A stretch of 31,594 bases of DNA, taken from positions 1 through 31,594 of the forward strand of contig JBEAOO010000326.1 of NCBI GenBank assembly GCA_041164825.1, in the 5' to 3' direction. The translations under genes were made by a program, and so were the position numbers. The DNA is from JBEAOO01 sp041164825 (GTDB lineage: Bacteria; Pseudomonadota; Gammaproteobacteria; Burkholderiales; Burkholderiaceae_C). Below are positions 16,863 to 24,972 of the stretch, piece by piece (within the stretch, counting starts at the first letter, position 1; each line of letters opens with the position of its first letter). The notes beneath the pieces were generated by a model, which was not told the origin of the DNA, did no database searches, and was given only the letters and a program-made list of their open reading frames with translations.

Positions 16863-16979
16863 GACACGGCGAAGGAGGCCTTGCGGACAGGCCTTCAAAC
16901 GCACGATTCCTGCAGGTCGTGCCCGTTGAGGACTCGGCATTCGGACGCTCTGGGTCAGGGCGCGACCTAGGCTGTTTTT

Positions 16980-17261
16980 CGTTCAGCGAGTGGTGAGAGG
17001 GCGGCGATGGGCCGGGCCGATGTGCTCCTGTCCTCCAGGTCCTCCCTGCGGTCGGCCCATTCCCCCTTTACCTGCGCACATCGGCCCAGCCCATCACCGC
17101 CCCTGCTCACACCGAGGTGTGCGCCGCATTCGCATGCCACCACTGGTTCGAGGGAGTGCTGTGCTGCATTCGCTTTGCGCAGGTACAGGAGGAGACGGCC
17201 GCAGGCCGGCGGGGGACACGGAGCAAAGCGAATGCGGCACAGCGCTCCGCGCACCTGTCTC
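16980..17261 (-). repeat. Double-hairpin intergenic element, copy 3 (full, minus orientation)
   Basis: It lies in the convergent gap between the QueD-like gene and the flagellar-rod-like gene. Read on the minus strand it has the same order as the other copies: A (arms 17153-17177 with 17224-17248), spacer, B (16999-17024 with 17077-17102). A has two T-G pairs. B has two non-Watson-Crick positions in 26. The conserved outer boundaries (CAGGTGC-like near 17257 and GAACG near 16980) are both present. The rest of the gap shows only a weak bulged hairpin at about 16869-16894 and no gene. Confidence 0.85.
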
Positions 17262-17326
17262 AGCATGCGGTCCGCTTCTGTGCCGAAAACGACCGAAGCC
17301 GCCCAACGCGAAGACCCGCTGGCCTC

Positions 17327-17656
17327 TCAGACCTTCTGATCCAGCAGCGTGCCCAGCATCGCGTCGTGGGCCTTGAACACCTGCAGGTTGGCGGCAAAAC
17401 TGGCGGCGCCAATGCGTTGCTGCACCAGGTCCGTGACCAACTCTGTGCTCAGGTTTTCTCCTGGCTCCACCGCCGTGCTCACAGCCGTGGTCACCGAGGT
17501 GCTGACGCCGCCCGTGGCTTGGGCTTGCTGCTGCAGCATCTGTCGCCGGTAGCCCGGCGTCTGTGCATTGGCGATGTTGTTGGCCGACACGTCCACAAGC
17601 TTCTGGGCCGCTTGCAGTCCGGACAGGGCGACGGTGGGGGTGGCGGAGATGCGCAT
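17327..17656 (-). CDS. Small flagellar basal-body-rod-like protein
   Basis: A 109-residue protein. LSGLQAAQKLVDVSANNIAN, followed by AQTPGYRRQ, is the N-terminal rod-protein motif (Flg_bb_rod) shared by FlgB, FlgC, FlgF, FlgG and hook proteins. The C-terminal TELVTDLVQQRIGAASFAAN, followed by LQVFKAHDAMLGTLLD, resembles the C-terminal coiled segment of the same family. Together they make a miniature protein with both terminal helices and little between them. No other flagellar gene lies in the window, so it is an orphan and may be a minor axial component or serve a non-flagellar role. The frame runs upstream to 17791, but the ATG at 17656 gives the expected start. The central region is Thr/Val-rich and of low complexity. 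Confidence 0.7.
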   Translation of the reverse strand: MRISATPTVALSGLQAAQKLVDVSANNIANAQTPGYRRQMLQQQAQATGGVSTSVTTAVSTAVEPGENLSTELVTDLVQQRIGAASFAANLQVFKAHDAMLGTLLDQKV

Positions 17657-17770
17657 CACCGGGAGATCGGCCGGTTTTCTGAGGACTTGAGGGCGGCCAC
17701 TGAAAAAACTTTGTGCACACCCACCGCCAGTCATCACCCCCAGTCCACGCACGCCTGGCCTCAGCGGCAT

Positions 17771-17798
17771 TCGACGCAGCACCGCCTGCACCTAAAAT
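17771..17798 (+). promoter_or_regulatory. Candidate sigma-70 promoter of valS
   Basis: TCGACG (17771-17776), a 16-base spacer and TAAAAT (17793-17798) give four of six and five of six matches to the sigma-70 consensus. Transcription would start near 17805, leaving a leader of about 95 bases that contains the hairpin at 17816-17839. Confidence 0.5.
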
Positions 17799-17815
17799 CG
17801 GCCCATTCTGCCGGC

Positions 17816-17839
17816 GCGGCGCCCTTGCTCGGGCGCCGC
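17816..17839 (+). promoter_or_regulatory. valS leader hairpin
   Basis: GCGGCGCCC (17816-17824) and GGGCGCCGC (17831-17839) form a perfect 9-bp stem with a TTGCTC loop. It lies 60 bases before the valS ATG and about ten bases after the predicted transcription start. The following sequence is only moderately T-rich. No T-box-like NGGN anticodon region was recognised. It may be an attenuator-like or mRNA-stabilising structure. Confidence 0.45.
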
Positions 17840-17899
17840 TTGCATTGTTGCCCGGCCCACCAGACAGACACCCCGCTGGCCCCGCACGGCCCTTGCCCC

Positions 17900-20755
17900 A
17901 TGACGTCCTCGATGCCCGAACTCGCCAAGTCGTTTGAACCCGCTGCCATCGAAGCCCACTGGGGCCCGCTGTGGGAACAAAGCGGCGCCTACACGCCCAC
18001 GCTCGATCCGACCAAGGCTTCGTTCTGCGTGCAGCTGCCGCCGCCCAATGTGACGGGCACGCTGCACATGGGCCACGCGTTCAACCAGACCATCATGGAC
18101 TCGCTGACGCGCTACCACCGCATGCGCGGCGACAACACGCTGTGGGTGCCCGGCACCGACCACGCCGGCATCGCCACGCAGATCGTGGTGGAGCGCCAGC
18201 TGCAAGGCCAAGGCGTGAGCCGCCACGACCTGGGCCGCAAGAACTTCGTGGCCAAGGTGTGGGAGTGGAAGGAGCAAAGCGGCTCCACCATCACCAGCCA
18301 GATGCGCCGCATGGGCGACAGCGTGAGCTGGCCGCACGAGTACTTCACCATGGACGACAAGCTCTCGGGCGTGGTCACCGACACCTTCGTGAAGCTTTAC
18401 GAGGAAGGCCTGATCTACCGCGGCAAGCGCCTGGTGAGCTGGGACCCGATCTTGAAGTCCGCCGTGTCGGACCTGGAGGTGGAGAGCGAAGAAGAAGACG
18501 GCTCGTTGTGGCACATCCGCTATCCGGTGGACGGCTCCGACGAATCGCTGGTGGTGGCCACCACGCGGCCTGAAACCATGCTCGGCGACACCGCCGTGAT
18601 GGTGCACCCCGAAGATGAGCGCTACATCCACCTGATCGGCAAGCAAGTGAAGCTGCCCATCACCGGCCGCCTGGTGCCGGTGATTGCCGACGACTACGTG
18701 GACAAGGCGTTTGGCACGGGTGTGGTCAAGGTGACGCCGGCCCATGACCAGAACGACTACCAGGTCGGCCTGCGCCACAAGTTGCCGATGCTGACGATCT
18801 TTGACCTGGAGGCCAAGGTGAGTGCCCACGAGGCCACCGAGATTCCGGCCGAGTACATCGGCCTGGACCGCTTCATGGCGCGTAAAAAAATCGTGGCCGA
18901 GCTGGAAGCCCAAGGCCTGCTGGTCGAGGTCAAGAAGCACAAGCTGATGGTGCCGCGCTGCGCCCGCACCGGCCAAGTCATCGAGCCGATGCTGACCGAC
19001 CAGTGGTTTGTGGCCATGAGCAAAGCTGGCGCCAATGGCAAATCCATCGCCGAAGAGGCCATCGAGGCCGTGCAATCGGGCGACGTGAAGTTCGTGCCCG
19101 AGCAGTGGGTGAACACCTACAACCAGTGGATGAACAACATCCAGGACTGGTGCATCTCGCGCCAGCTGTGGTGGGGCCATCAGATTCCGGCTTGGTATGG
19201 CGAGAACGGCGAGCTGTTTGTGGCGCTCAACGAAGACGACGCCCGCGCCAAAGCCACCGCCGCCGGCTACACCGGCACGCTGACCCGCGACGCCGACGTG
19301 CTCGACACCTGGTACTCCTCAGCGCTGGTGCCCTTCAGCACCCTGGGCTGGCCGGCCCAAACGATCGAACAAGACCTGTTCTTGCCCAGCAGCGTGCTGG
19401 TCACCGGTTACGACATCATCTTCTTCTGGGTCGCCCGGATGATCATGATGACCAAGCACTTCACGGGCAAGGTGCCGTTCAAGCACGTCTACATCCACGG
19501 CCTGGTGCTCGATGCCCAAGGCAAGAAGATGAGCAAGAGCGAGGGCAATGTGCTCGACCCGGTCGACCTGATCGACGGCATTGAGCTGGGCCCGCTGCTC
19601 GACAAACGCACCACCGGCCTGCGCAAGCCCGAGACCGCGCCCAAGGTGCGCAAGGCGACCGAAAAGGAGTTCCCGGACGGCATCCCCGGCTACGGCGCCG
19701 ATGCGCTGCGCTTCACATTTGCCGCGATGGCCACGCTGGGCCGCAGCGTCAACTTCGACAGCAAGCGCTGCGAGGGCTACCGCAACTTCTGCAACAAGCT
19801 CTGGAACGCCACGCGCTTCGTGTTGATGAACTGCGAGGGCCAAGACTGCGGCTTGGCCGAACACGGCAAGGACGTGTGCGCCGCCGGCGAGTACCTCGAC
19901 TTTTCGCCCGCCGACCGCTGGATCGTCAACGAGTTGCAGCGCGTCTCGGCCGCGGTCGAAAAGGGCTTTGCCGAATACCGCCTCGACCAGGTGGCCAACA
20001 CGATCTATCAGTTCGTGTGGGACGAGTACTGCGACTGGTACCTGGAAATCGCCAAGGTGCAGATCCAGGTCGGCACGCCGGCCCAGCAGCGCGCCACGCG
20101 CCGCACGCTGATCCGCGCGTTGGAGACCGTACTGCGCCTGCTGCACCCGATCACCCCGTTCATCACCGCCGAGCTGTGGGAGCGCGTGGCACCGGTGGCT
20201 GGCCGCCGCAACGAGTCGGCCGAATACGGCCTGGTGCAAGCCGCCTACCCGCAAGCGCGCCCCGACCGCATCGACCCGCAGGCCGATGCCTGGGTGGCGC
20301 AATTGAAGCAACTGGTGAGCGCCTGCCGCACGCTGCGCAGCGAGATGAACCTCTCGCCGGCCGAGCGCGTGCCGCTGCTGGTGCATGGCGATGCCGCGTT
20401 GGTGGCGAGCATCGCCCCGGTGCTCAAGGCGCTGGGCAAGCTCTCAGAGGTGAAGCTGATCAGCGGCGAGGCCGAGTTTGCCGACGCCACGCGCAACGCC
20501 GCCACGGCCGTGGTGGGCGAGGTGCGCTTGGCGCTGCACGTGGAAATTGACGTGGCGGCCGAGTTGGAGCGGCTGAACAAGGAGATCACGCGCCTGGCTG
20601 GCGAGGTCACCAAGGCCAGCGCCAAGCTCGCCAACGAGAGCTTTGTGGCGCGTGCACCCGCCGCCGTTGTGGATCAGGAAAAAGCGCGTGTCGCCGAGTT
20701 CACGGCAACGATGGCCCGACTTCAAGATCAAGTGGCACGCCTGGCACAGTCGTGA
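17900..20755 (+). CDS. valS: Valine--tRNA ligase
   Basis: A 951-residue class I aminoacyl-tRNA synthetase that charges tRNA-Val and edits misactivated threonine. The HIGH signature appears as PPPNVTGTLHMGHAFN (HMGH at 56-59) and the KMSKS loop as KKMSKSEGN (543-547). Val-specific features include WVPGTDHAGIATQ, the editing domain around TTRPETMLGDTAVMVHPED, and WCISRQLWWGHQIPAWY. The C-terminal ~65 residues are the coiled-coil tRNA-binding arm (LERLNKEITRLAGEV). The ATG at 17900 gives MTSSMPELAKSFEP; an ATG five codons later is also possible. The 3' end overlaps the convergent dehydrogenase-like gene by 56 bases. Confidence 0.97.
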   Translation: MTSSMPELAKSFEPAAIEAHWGPLWEQSGAYTPTLDPTKASFCVQLPPPNVTGTLHMGHAFNQTIMDSLTRYHRMRGDNTLWVPGTDHAGIATQIVVERQLQGQGVSRHDLGRKNFVAKVWEWKEQSGSTITSQMRRMGDSVSWPHEYFTMDDKLSGVVTDTFVKLYEEGLIYRGKRLVSWDPILKSAVSDLEVESEEEDGSLWHIRYPVDGSDESLVVATTRPETMLGDTAVMVHPEDERYIHLIGKQVKLPITGRLVPVIADDYVDKAFGTGVVKVTPAHDQNDYQVGLRHKLPMLTIFDLEAKVSAHEATEIPAEYIGLDRFMARKKIVAELEAQGLLVEVKKHKLMVPRCARTGQVIEPMLTDQWFVAMSKAGANGKSIAEEAIEAVQSGDVKFVPEQWVNTYNQWMNNIQDWCISRQLWWGHQIPAWYGENGELFVALNEDDARAKATAAGYTGTLTRDADVLDTWYSSALVPFSTLGWPAQTIEQDLFLPSSVLVTGYDIIFFWVARMIMMTKHFTGKVPFKHVYIHGLVLDAQGKKMSKSEGNVLDPVDLIDGIELGPLLDKRTTGLRKPETAPKVRKATEKEFPDGIPGYGADALRFTFAAMATLGRSVNFDSKRCEGYRNFCNKLWNATRFVLMNCEGQDCGLAEHGKDVCAAGEYLDFSPADRWIVNELQRVSAAVEKGFAEYRLDQVANTIYQFVWDEYCDWYLEIAKVQIQVGTPAQQRATRRTLIRALETVLRLLHPITPFITAELWERVAPVAGRRNESAEYGLVQAAYPQARPDRIDPQADAWVAQLKQLVSACRTLRSEMNLSPAERVPLLVHGDAALVASIAPVLKALGKLSEVKLISGEAEFADATRNAATAVVGEVRLALHVEIDVAAELERLNKEITRLAGEVTKASAKLANESFVARAPAAVVDQEKARVAEFTATMARLQDQVARLAQS

Positions 20756-21677
20756 CGAACTCGCGCGGCGCCACCGGCGTGTAGCTGAGCACCTCGTCGA
20801 GGCGCTTGGCCACCGCCCAGCCGCTGCGCAAGCGCGACTCGCGCGTGGTGCTGGCCACGCGCGGCGACACCTGCAAGGTCTCGATGGCGTGCAGCGGGCG
20901 GCCTTCGTCCAGCATGCCGGGCTCCATGCTGTCGAACCACGCCGCGGCAATGCGGCCGCTGTTCATCAGGCGGGCCAACACGGCGTCGTCAAACAAGGCC
21001 GAGTGGCCGGTGTTGACGATGACCTGATCGGGCTTGCAGTGCGGCAAAAACCGCTCGCCGAACAAGCCCTGGTAGCGGCTGAAGTAGTTGAGCTGCACGC
21101 ACACCGCGTCGCTCTGCTCCAGCAGCTCGCGCAAGCCCTGCGGGCGCACCTGCCAGCGTTGCCAGAGGCTGTCGCTGGCGTGCATGGACGGGTCGTAACC
21201 CACCACATTGCAGCCAAAGGCTTGCAGCAGGGCAGACAACTTGCGAGCGGCCGGCGCCATGCCCACCAGGCCCACGGTGCACGCCCCCAGCTCGCGCCCC
21301 ACCAGCAAGCCATCTGGGCCGCGCACGGGCACACGACGCAGCATGGAGAGCAAGGCGCCAATCATGAATTCGGCCTCCGCGGCGGCCGTGGCGGTGAGGC
21401 TGCGCACCACCTCCACACCGGCTCGGGCGCAGGCATCGAGATCCATGTTTTCAGCCCCACCGCTGACGCGGCCGATGGCACGCAGCACCGGCGCATGCTG
21501 CAGGGCCTGGGCGTCGATGGCGGTGTGACCGGGCAAGATGGCGGCACGAACGTTGCTCAATGCCCGCCGGAACGCGCGCGGATCCAAGGCCAGCTCGGGC
21601 GCCACCTTCACTTGGTGACGCTCTTCGAGCCAGCGTGTCACTTCGTCATCGAGGGGCTCAACAATCAACAGATCCAT
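20700..21677 (-). CDS. D-2-hydroxyacid dehydrogenase homologue with altered active site
   Basis: A 325-residue protein with the two-domain architecture of D-isomer 2-hydroxyacid dehydrogenases. The cofactor domain is recognisable (TVGLVGMAPAARKLSALLQA, then FGCNVVGYDPS; DQVIVNTGHSALFDDAVL). Key positions are changed, though. The Rossmann GxGxxG is GMAPAA (139-144), the catalytic Arg of the NTARG-type motif is H225, and the catalytic His of the TPH-type motif is R273; the Glu of the EP motif (E252) remains. It may be a specialised subfamily with different chemistry, or a binding or regulatory protein. It is not an obvious pseudogene, since the frame is intact. The C-terminal ~18 residues lie within the valS coding region on the opposite strand. 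It is divergent from galU, 78 bp apart. Confidence 0.75.
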   Translation of the reverse strand: MDLLIVEPLDDEVTRWLEERHQVKVAPELALDPRAFRRALSNVRAAILPGHTAIDAQALQHAPVLRAIGRVSGGAENMDLDACARAGVEVVRSLTATAAAEAEFMIGALLSMLRRVPVRGPDGLLVGRELGACTVGLVGMAPAARKLSALLQAFGCNVVGYDPSMHASDSLWQRWQVRPQGLRELLEQSDAVCVQLNYFSRYQGLFGERFLPHCKPDQVIVNTGHSALFDDAVLARLMNSGRIAAAWFDSMEPGMLDEGRPLHAIETLQVSPRVASTTRESRLRSGWAVAKRLDEVLSYTPVAPREFVTTVPGVPLDLEVGPSLP

Positions 21678-21739
21678 GCGTTCGAGGGGTACAGAGTGGC
21701 AGCGCCGTCATCGACGCATGCCAGAATTGCTTCAGTTTC

Positions 21740-21746
21740 AGGAGGA
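21740..21746 (+). promoter_or_regulatory. Ribosome binding site of galU
   Basis: AGGAGGA nine bases before the ATG at 21756 is the strongest Shine-Dalgarno match in the window. It fixes the galU start inside a frame that runs much further upstream. A CAGAAT hexamer (about 21723-21728) is a possible -10 element. Confidence 0.8.
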
Positions 21747-21755
21747 ATCGATCAC

Positions 21756-22622
21756 ATGAAAGTCACCAAAGCCATTTTTCCCGTCGCCGGACTCGGCACG
21801 CGCTTCTTGCCCGCCACCAAGGCGCAGCCCAAAGAAATGCTGCCGGTGGTGGACAAACCACTGATCCAATATGCGGTGGAGGAGGCGTACGCGGCAGGCG
21901 TGCGGGAGATGATCTTTGTGACCGGCCGACACAAGCGCCCGATCGAGGATCACTTTGACATGACTTTCGAACTCGAGGTAGCCCTCGAACAGGCGGGTAA
22001 GCGTGAACTGCTGGAGGTGGTTCGCAGCGTCAAGCCCGACGACATGGAGTGCATTTACGTGCGCCAAGCCCAAGCGTTGGGCCTGGGCCACGCCGTGATG
22101 TGCGCGCAGCGCCTGGTGGGCAACGAGCCCTTCGCCGTGCTGCTGGCCGACGATTTGATGGTGGGCCAACCGCCTGTGCTGGCGCAGATGACGGAGCAGT
22201 TCAAGGAATGGCGCGCGTCCATCTTGGCCGTGCAAGAAGTGCCACCCGAGCACACGAGCCGCTACGGCATCGTCGATGGCACGCGCGTCAACGACCGCAT
22301 GATGGACGTGACCCGCATCGTCGAGAAGCCGGCCCCCGAGGTGGCGCCCTCGCTGCTGGGCGTGGCCGGCCGCTACATCCTGACCCCGGGTGTGTTCTGG
22401 GAGATTGCCAACCAGCCGCGCGGCGTGGGCGGCGAGATCCAGCTCACCGACGGCATTGCCGGCCTGCTGCGCCGCGAAAAGGTGTTTGCCTACCGCTACG
22501 ACGGCAAGCGCTACGACTGCGGCAGCAAGGAAGGCTTCTTGCAAGCCAATGTGGAACTGGCCTTGTCGCACCCACAACTCGGCCCGGGCTTCCGCCAGTA
22601 CCTGCAATCGCTGGACATCTGA
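21756..22622 (+). CDS. galU: UTP--glucose-1-phosphate uridylyltransferase
   Basis: A 288-residue nucleotidyltransferase making UDP-glucose for lipopolysaccharide, exopolysaccharide and osmoprotectant synthesis. The N-terminal AIFPVAGLGTRFLPATKAQP, then KEMLPVVDKPLIQYAVEEA, is the diagnostic GalU nucleotide-binding motif. Later motifs are FVTGRHKRPIEDHFD, LGLGHAVMCA, VLLADDLM, RYGIVDG, IVEKPAP, GRYILTP, GEIQLTDGIA and RYDCGSKEGFLQANVE. All expected motifs are intact and the length is normal. It seems to be transcribed alone, divergent from the dehydrogenase-like gene. A GTAC-AAAA-GTAC hairpin (22669-22682) and then a double-hairpin element follow. Confidence 0.96.
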   Translation: MKVTKAIFPVAGLGTRFLPATKAQPKEMLPVVDKPLIQYAVEEAYAAGVREMIFVTGRHKRPIEDHFDMTFELEVALEQAGKRELLEVVRSVKPDDMECIYVRQAQALGLGHAVMCAQRLVGNEPFAVLLADDLMVGQPPVLAQMTEQFKEWRASILAVQEVPPEHTSRYGIVDGTRVNDRMMDVTRIVEKPAPEVAPSLLGVAGRYILTPGVFWEIANQPRGVGGEIQLTDGIAGLLRREKVFAYRYDGKRYDCGSKEGFLQANVELALSHPQLGPGFRQYLQSLDI

Positions 22623-22720
22623 GCTGCTGCGCCAACGCAGGGGCGCTTACGTGCCTCATGCGAGCTCGCGTACAAAAGTACGAGTCTGCAGGATCTTTGC
22701 ACTGAGACTCGCTTTATGCA

Positions 22721-22998
22721 GAGGCAGGTGCCCGGAGCGCAGTGCCGCATTCGCTTTGCTCCGTGTCCTCCGCCGGCCTGCGGCCAGCTCCTCCTTTACC
22801 TGCGCAAAGCGAATGCGGCACTGCGCTCCCTGAACCGGTGGTGGCAGGCCACGTCGAGGCACACCGCGGTGATCGCAAGGGCGGTGATGGGCCGGGCCGA
22901 TTTGCGGAGGTAAAGGAGGAGGGGCCGCGCCAGCGGGTCCGGGGGACACGGAGCGAATTGGCCTGGCCCATCGCCGATCTCGCGCCGATCGCAGAACG
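22721..22998 (+). repeat. Double-hairpin intergenic element, copy 4 (full, plus orientation)
   Basis: It lies in the 431-bp convergent gap between galU and the TusA-like gene. Hairpin A is perfect over 25 bp (22734-22758 with 22805-22829). It carries an A-T pair (22741 with 22822) where copy 3 has T-A. Hairpin B (22882-22904 with 22954-22976) is complementary over 23 positions if four wobble pairs are allowed. It includes a T-A pair (22902 with 22956) where copies 2 and 3 have G-C. The gap 5' of the element contains a small hairpin at 22669-22682 and no gene. Confidence 0.85.
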
Positions 22999-23053
22999 CC
23001 TCATGGGCAGCTTCCGAACGGAAAGCCCCGTTTGCGCCCACACTCGCGCGGGC

Positions 23054-23281
23054 TCAGCGCCGGCGCAAGTAGTGCAAAAACTCTTGCTCGTTCGAAGCCT
23101 GCTCGACCAATTCATTGCCGGTCTGGCGCGCAAACGCCTGGAAGTCGCGCACCGAACCCGGGTCGGTGGCGATCACCTTGAGCACCTCGCCGCTGGCCAT
23201 GTCGGCCAGCGCCTTCTTGGCCTTCAAGATGGGCAGTGGGCAGTTCAGGCCGCGGGTGTCGATTTCTTTGTGGGCGTCCAT
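23054..23281 (-). CDS. TusA-family sulfurtransferase
   Basis: A 75-residue protein of the TusA/SirA/YedF family. The reactive Cys14 is in the conserved DTRGLNCPLPILKAKKAL (CPxP) motif, and GEVLKVIATDPGSVRDFQAF is the family's second strand-helix unit. Such proteins carry persulfide sulfur, for example for 2-thiouridine in tRNA or molybdenum cofactor synthesis. Which branch applies here cannot be told. The ATG at 23281 is preceded by AGGACA at usable spacing, though the frame is open further upstream. It lies 37 bp downstream of the Nudix gene on the same strand, with cysM just above, so the three may be co-transcribed and loosely linked by sulfur metabolism. Confidence 0.88.
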   Translation of the reverse strand: MDAHKEIDTRGLNCPLPILKAKKALADMASGEVLKVIATDPGSVRDFQAFARQTGNELVEQASNEQEFLHYLRRR

Positions 23282-23318
23282 CGGGTGTCCTGTGAAAGTG
23301 GTGCGCGGCCTCGCGCGC

Positions 23319-23867
23319 TCAATCAACCCGCTTGGGTTCCATGAAGCGCACGGCGTGTCCGCGGGATGCCAGCCATTGTGCCAAGGCCTGGCCGGTGCCT
23401 GCGGGCCAGCAGATGATCTCGCCCGGCGCACAGAGCCGGTGGTCGACCAGTTCCGGCGAGAGTCGAATCTCGCCGCGTGCTGGCACATGGTAGGCAATGA
23501 TGACCTGGTTCATGCGCTGAAAGTCGTACACGCCAATCAGCGTGGCCGAGTCGGCGCGCAGCGCGGTTTCTTCCAGCACCTCGCGGCAGATGCCCTCTTC
23601 CGGGCTTTCGCCGGCCTCCATGAAGCCGGTGATCAGGCCAAAAAACTCCGCCTTCCACGCGGCATTGCGGGCCAACAAGATGCGCCCGCCTTGGTCCACG
23701 CACTCCACCACCGCGGCCAATACCGGCGTGGGGTTGTTCCAATGCGTGTGGCCACAGGCCGGGCAGCGCAGCCGCGTTTTGGGGCCGCCGTCTTCGTCCA
23801 GCGTGATCGGCTGCAGCGCGGTGGCGCAGGCCGGGCAGTAGGTCCAGGGTGCGGGTGCGTCAGCCAT
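23319..23867 (-). CDS. Zinc-ribbon Nudix hydrolase
   Basis: A 182-residue protein. The N-terminal zinc ribbon has C11, C14, C35 and C38, then a Nudix domain. The Nudix box at residues 81-102 reads G-x5-E-x7-REVLEET (GFMEAGESPEEGICREVLEE). The final Gly of the consensus is Ala102, a tolerated position; the metal-binding Glu residues are present. Zinc ribbon plus Nudix resembles NudC (NADH pyrophosphatase/mRNA decapping). It is shorter than NudC and lacks an obvious SQPWPFP motif, so NudC itself is unlikely. Substrate is unknown. It lies 20 bp downstream of cysM and 37 bp upstream of the TusA-like gene. Confidence 0.87.
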   Translation of the reverse strand: MADAPAPWTYCPACATALQPITLDEDGGPKTRLRCPACGHTHWNNPTPVLAAVVECVDQGGRILLARNAAWKAEFFGLITGFMEAGESPEEGICREVLEETALRADSATLIGVYDFQRMNQVIIAYHVPARGEIRLSPELVDHRLCAPGEIICWPAGTGQALAQWLASRGHAVRFMEPKRVD

Positions 23868-23887
23868 GGTCAGCCTCTCGCCTGGCC

Positions 23888-24805
23888 TCAGGCGGGGAAC
23901 ACGCCGGTCGACAAATAGCGGTCGCCGCGGTCGCAGACGATGAACACGATGGTTGCGTTCTCAACCTGCTGCGCAATCTGCAGCGCGCACCAGCAGGCGC
24001 CTGCGGCCGAGATGCCGGCAAACAGGCCTTCCTCACGCGCCAAACGCCGCGCCATCTCTTCGGCATCGGCCTGGCTCACCAGCACGATGTCGTCGATGCC
24101 GGTGGGGTCGTAAATTTTGGGCAGGTAGGCCTCGGGCCATTTGCGGATGCCGGGGATGCGCGAGCCCTCGCTCGGCTGCGCGCCAATCACCTGCACGGCG
24201 GCGCTTTGCGACTTCAAGAAGCGCGAGGTGCCGGTGATGGTGCCGGTGGTGCCCATGGCGCTCACGAAGTGGGTCACCGTGCCTTGCGTGTCGCGCCAGA
24301 TCTCGGGGCCGGTGGTCTCGAAGTGCACGCGCGGGTTGTCGCCGTTGGCGAACTGGTCGAGCACGCGGCCTTTGCCGTCGCGCTGCATTTGCTCGGCCAG
24401 GTCGCGCGCGTATTCCATGCCACCCGAGCGCGGCGTGAGGATCAACTCCGCGCCGAAGGCCTTCATGGTCTGCGCGCGCTCGATGGACAAGTCCTCCGGC
24501 ATGATCAACACCATGCGGTAACCGCGCACTGCGGCGGCCATGGCCAGCGCGATGCCGGTGTTGCCCGAGGTGGCTTCGATCAGCGTGTCGCCGGGGCGGA
24601 TGTCGCCGCGCTCTTCGGCACGGCGGATCATGCTGATGGCGGGCCGGTCTTTCACCGAGCCCGCAGGGTTGTTGCCTTCGAGCTTGCCCAGAATGACGTT
24701 GCCACGCTCGCGGCCAAAGGCGCCGGCGATGCGGTCCAGGCGCACCATGGGCGTGTTGCCGATGACGTCTTCGAGGCTGAGGTAAGTGATGGGGTCGTGG
24801 GGCAT
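23888..24805 (-). CDS. cysM: Cysteine synthase B
   Basis: A 305-residue fold-type II PLP enzyme that makes cysteine from O-acetylserine and sulfide or thiosulfate. The PLP lysine is K52 (NNPAGSVKDRPA), the phosphate-binding loop is TSGNTG (79-84), and SAMGTTGTITGTSRFLK and QPSEGSRIPGI are typical. The CysM-type N-terminus (LSLEDVIGNTPMVRLDRI) and AACWCAL-like region SAAGACWCAL favour CysM over CysK. The frame extends to 25015, but AGGAGA (complement of 24810-24815) before the ATG at 24805 fixes the start. CACAAT upstream is a possible -10 element. The Nudix and TusA-like genes follow closely. Confidence 0.94.
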   Translation of the reverse strand: MPHDPITYLSLEDVIGNTPMVRLDRIAGAFGRERGNVILGKLEGNNPAGSVKDRPAISMIRRAEERGDIRPGDTLIEATSGNTGIALAMAAAVRGYRMVLIMPEDLSIERAQTMKAFGAELILTPRSGGMEYARDLAEQMQRDGKGRVLDQFANGDNPRVHFETTGPEIWRDTQGTVTHFVSAMGTTGTITGTSRFLKSQSAAVQVIGAQPSEGSRIPGIRKWPEAYLPKIYDPTGIDDIVLVSQADAEEMARRLAREEGLFAGISAAGACWCALQIAQQVENATIVFIVCDRGDRYLSTGVFPA

Positions 24806-24972
24806 GGTCTCTCCTGCGCGAATTGTGGCAGGACGAGACGGGATGTGAGCGGTGGCGGCGCGATGCCCCGATGCGGCGGCCGGAAACGGCCCGGCGTCAC
24901 CGCACGGTGCAGGGCGCTGCTTGCCCTGTGCGCGGCGCAACAGTCGGCCACCGCCGCGCCGCGCCCGCCGCA

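Noticed and set aside
16869..16894. Bulged hairpin downstream of the QueD-like gene as a terminator
   Set aside because: It has a three-base bulge and no T-run.
17792..19180. Long antisense frames over valS, and likewise over the adhesin, dusC, MCP, MocR and aminotransferase genes
   Set aside because: These are expected shadows of GC-rich codon use. They are His-, Arg- or Ala-rich, match no family and have no start signals.
22669..22711. Small hairpins after galU (GTAC-AAAA-GTAC and GAGTCT/AGACTC)
   Set aside because: The stems are short and no T-run follows; no claim beyond a weak structure before the repeat element.
24878..24891. GGCCG-GAAA-CGGCC hairpin between the Bug gene and cysM
   Set aside because: It is a five-base-pair stem in very GC-rich sequence and there is no further support for a function.
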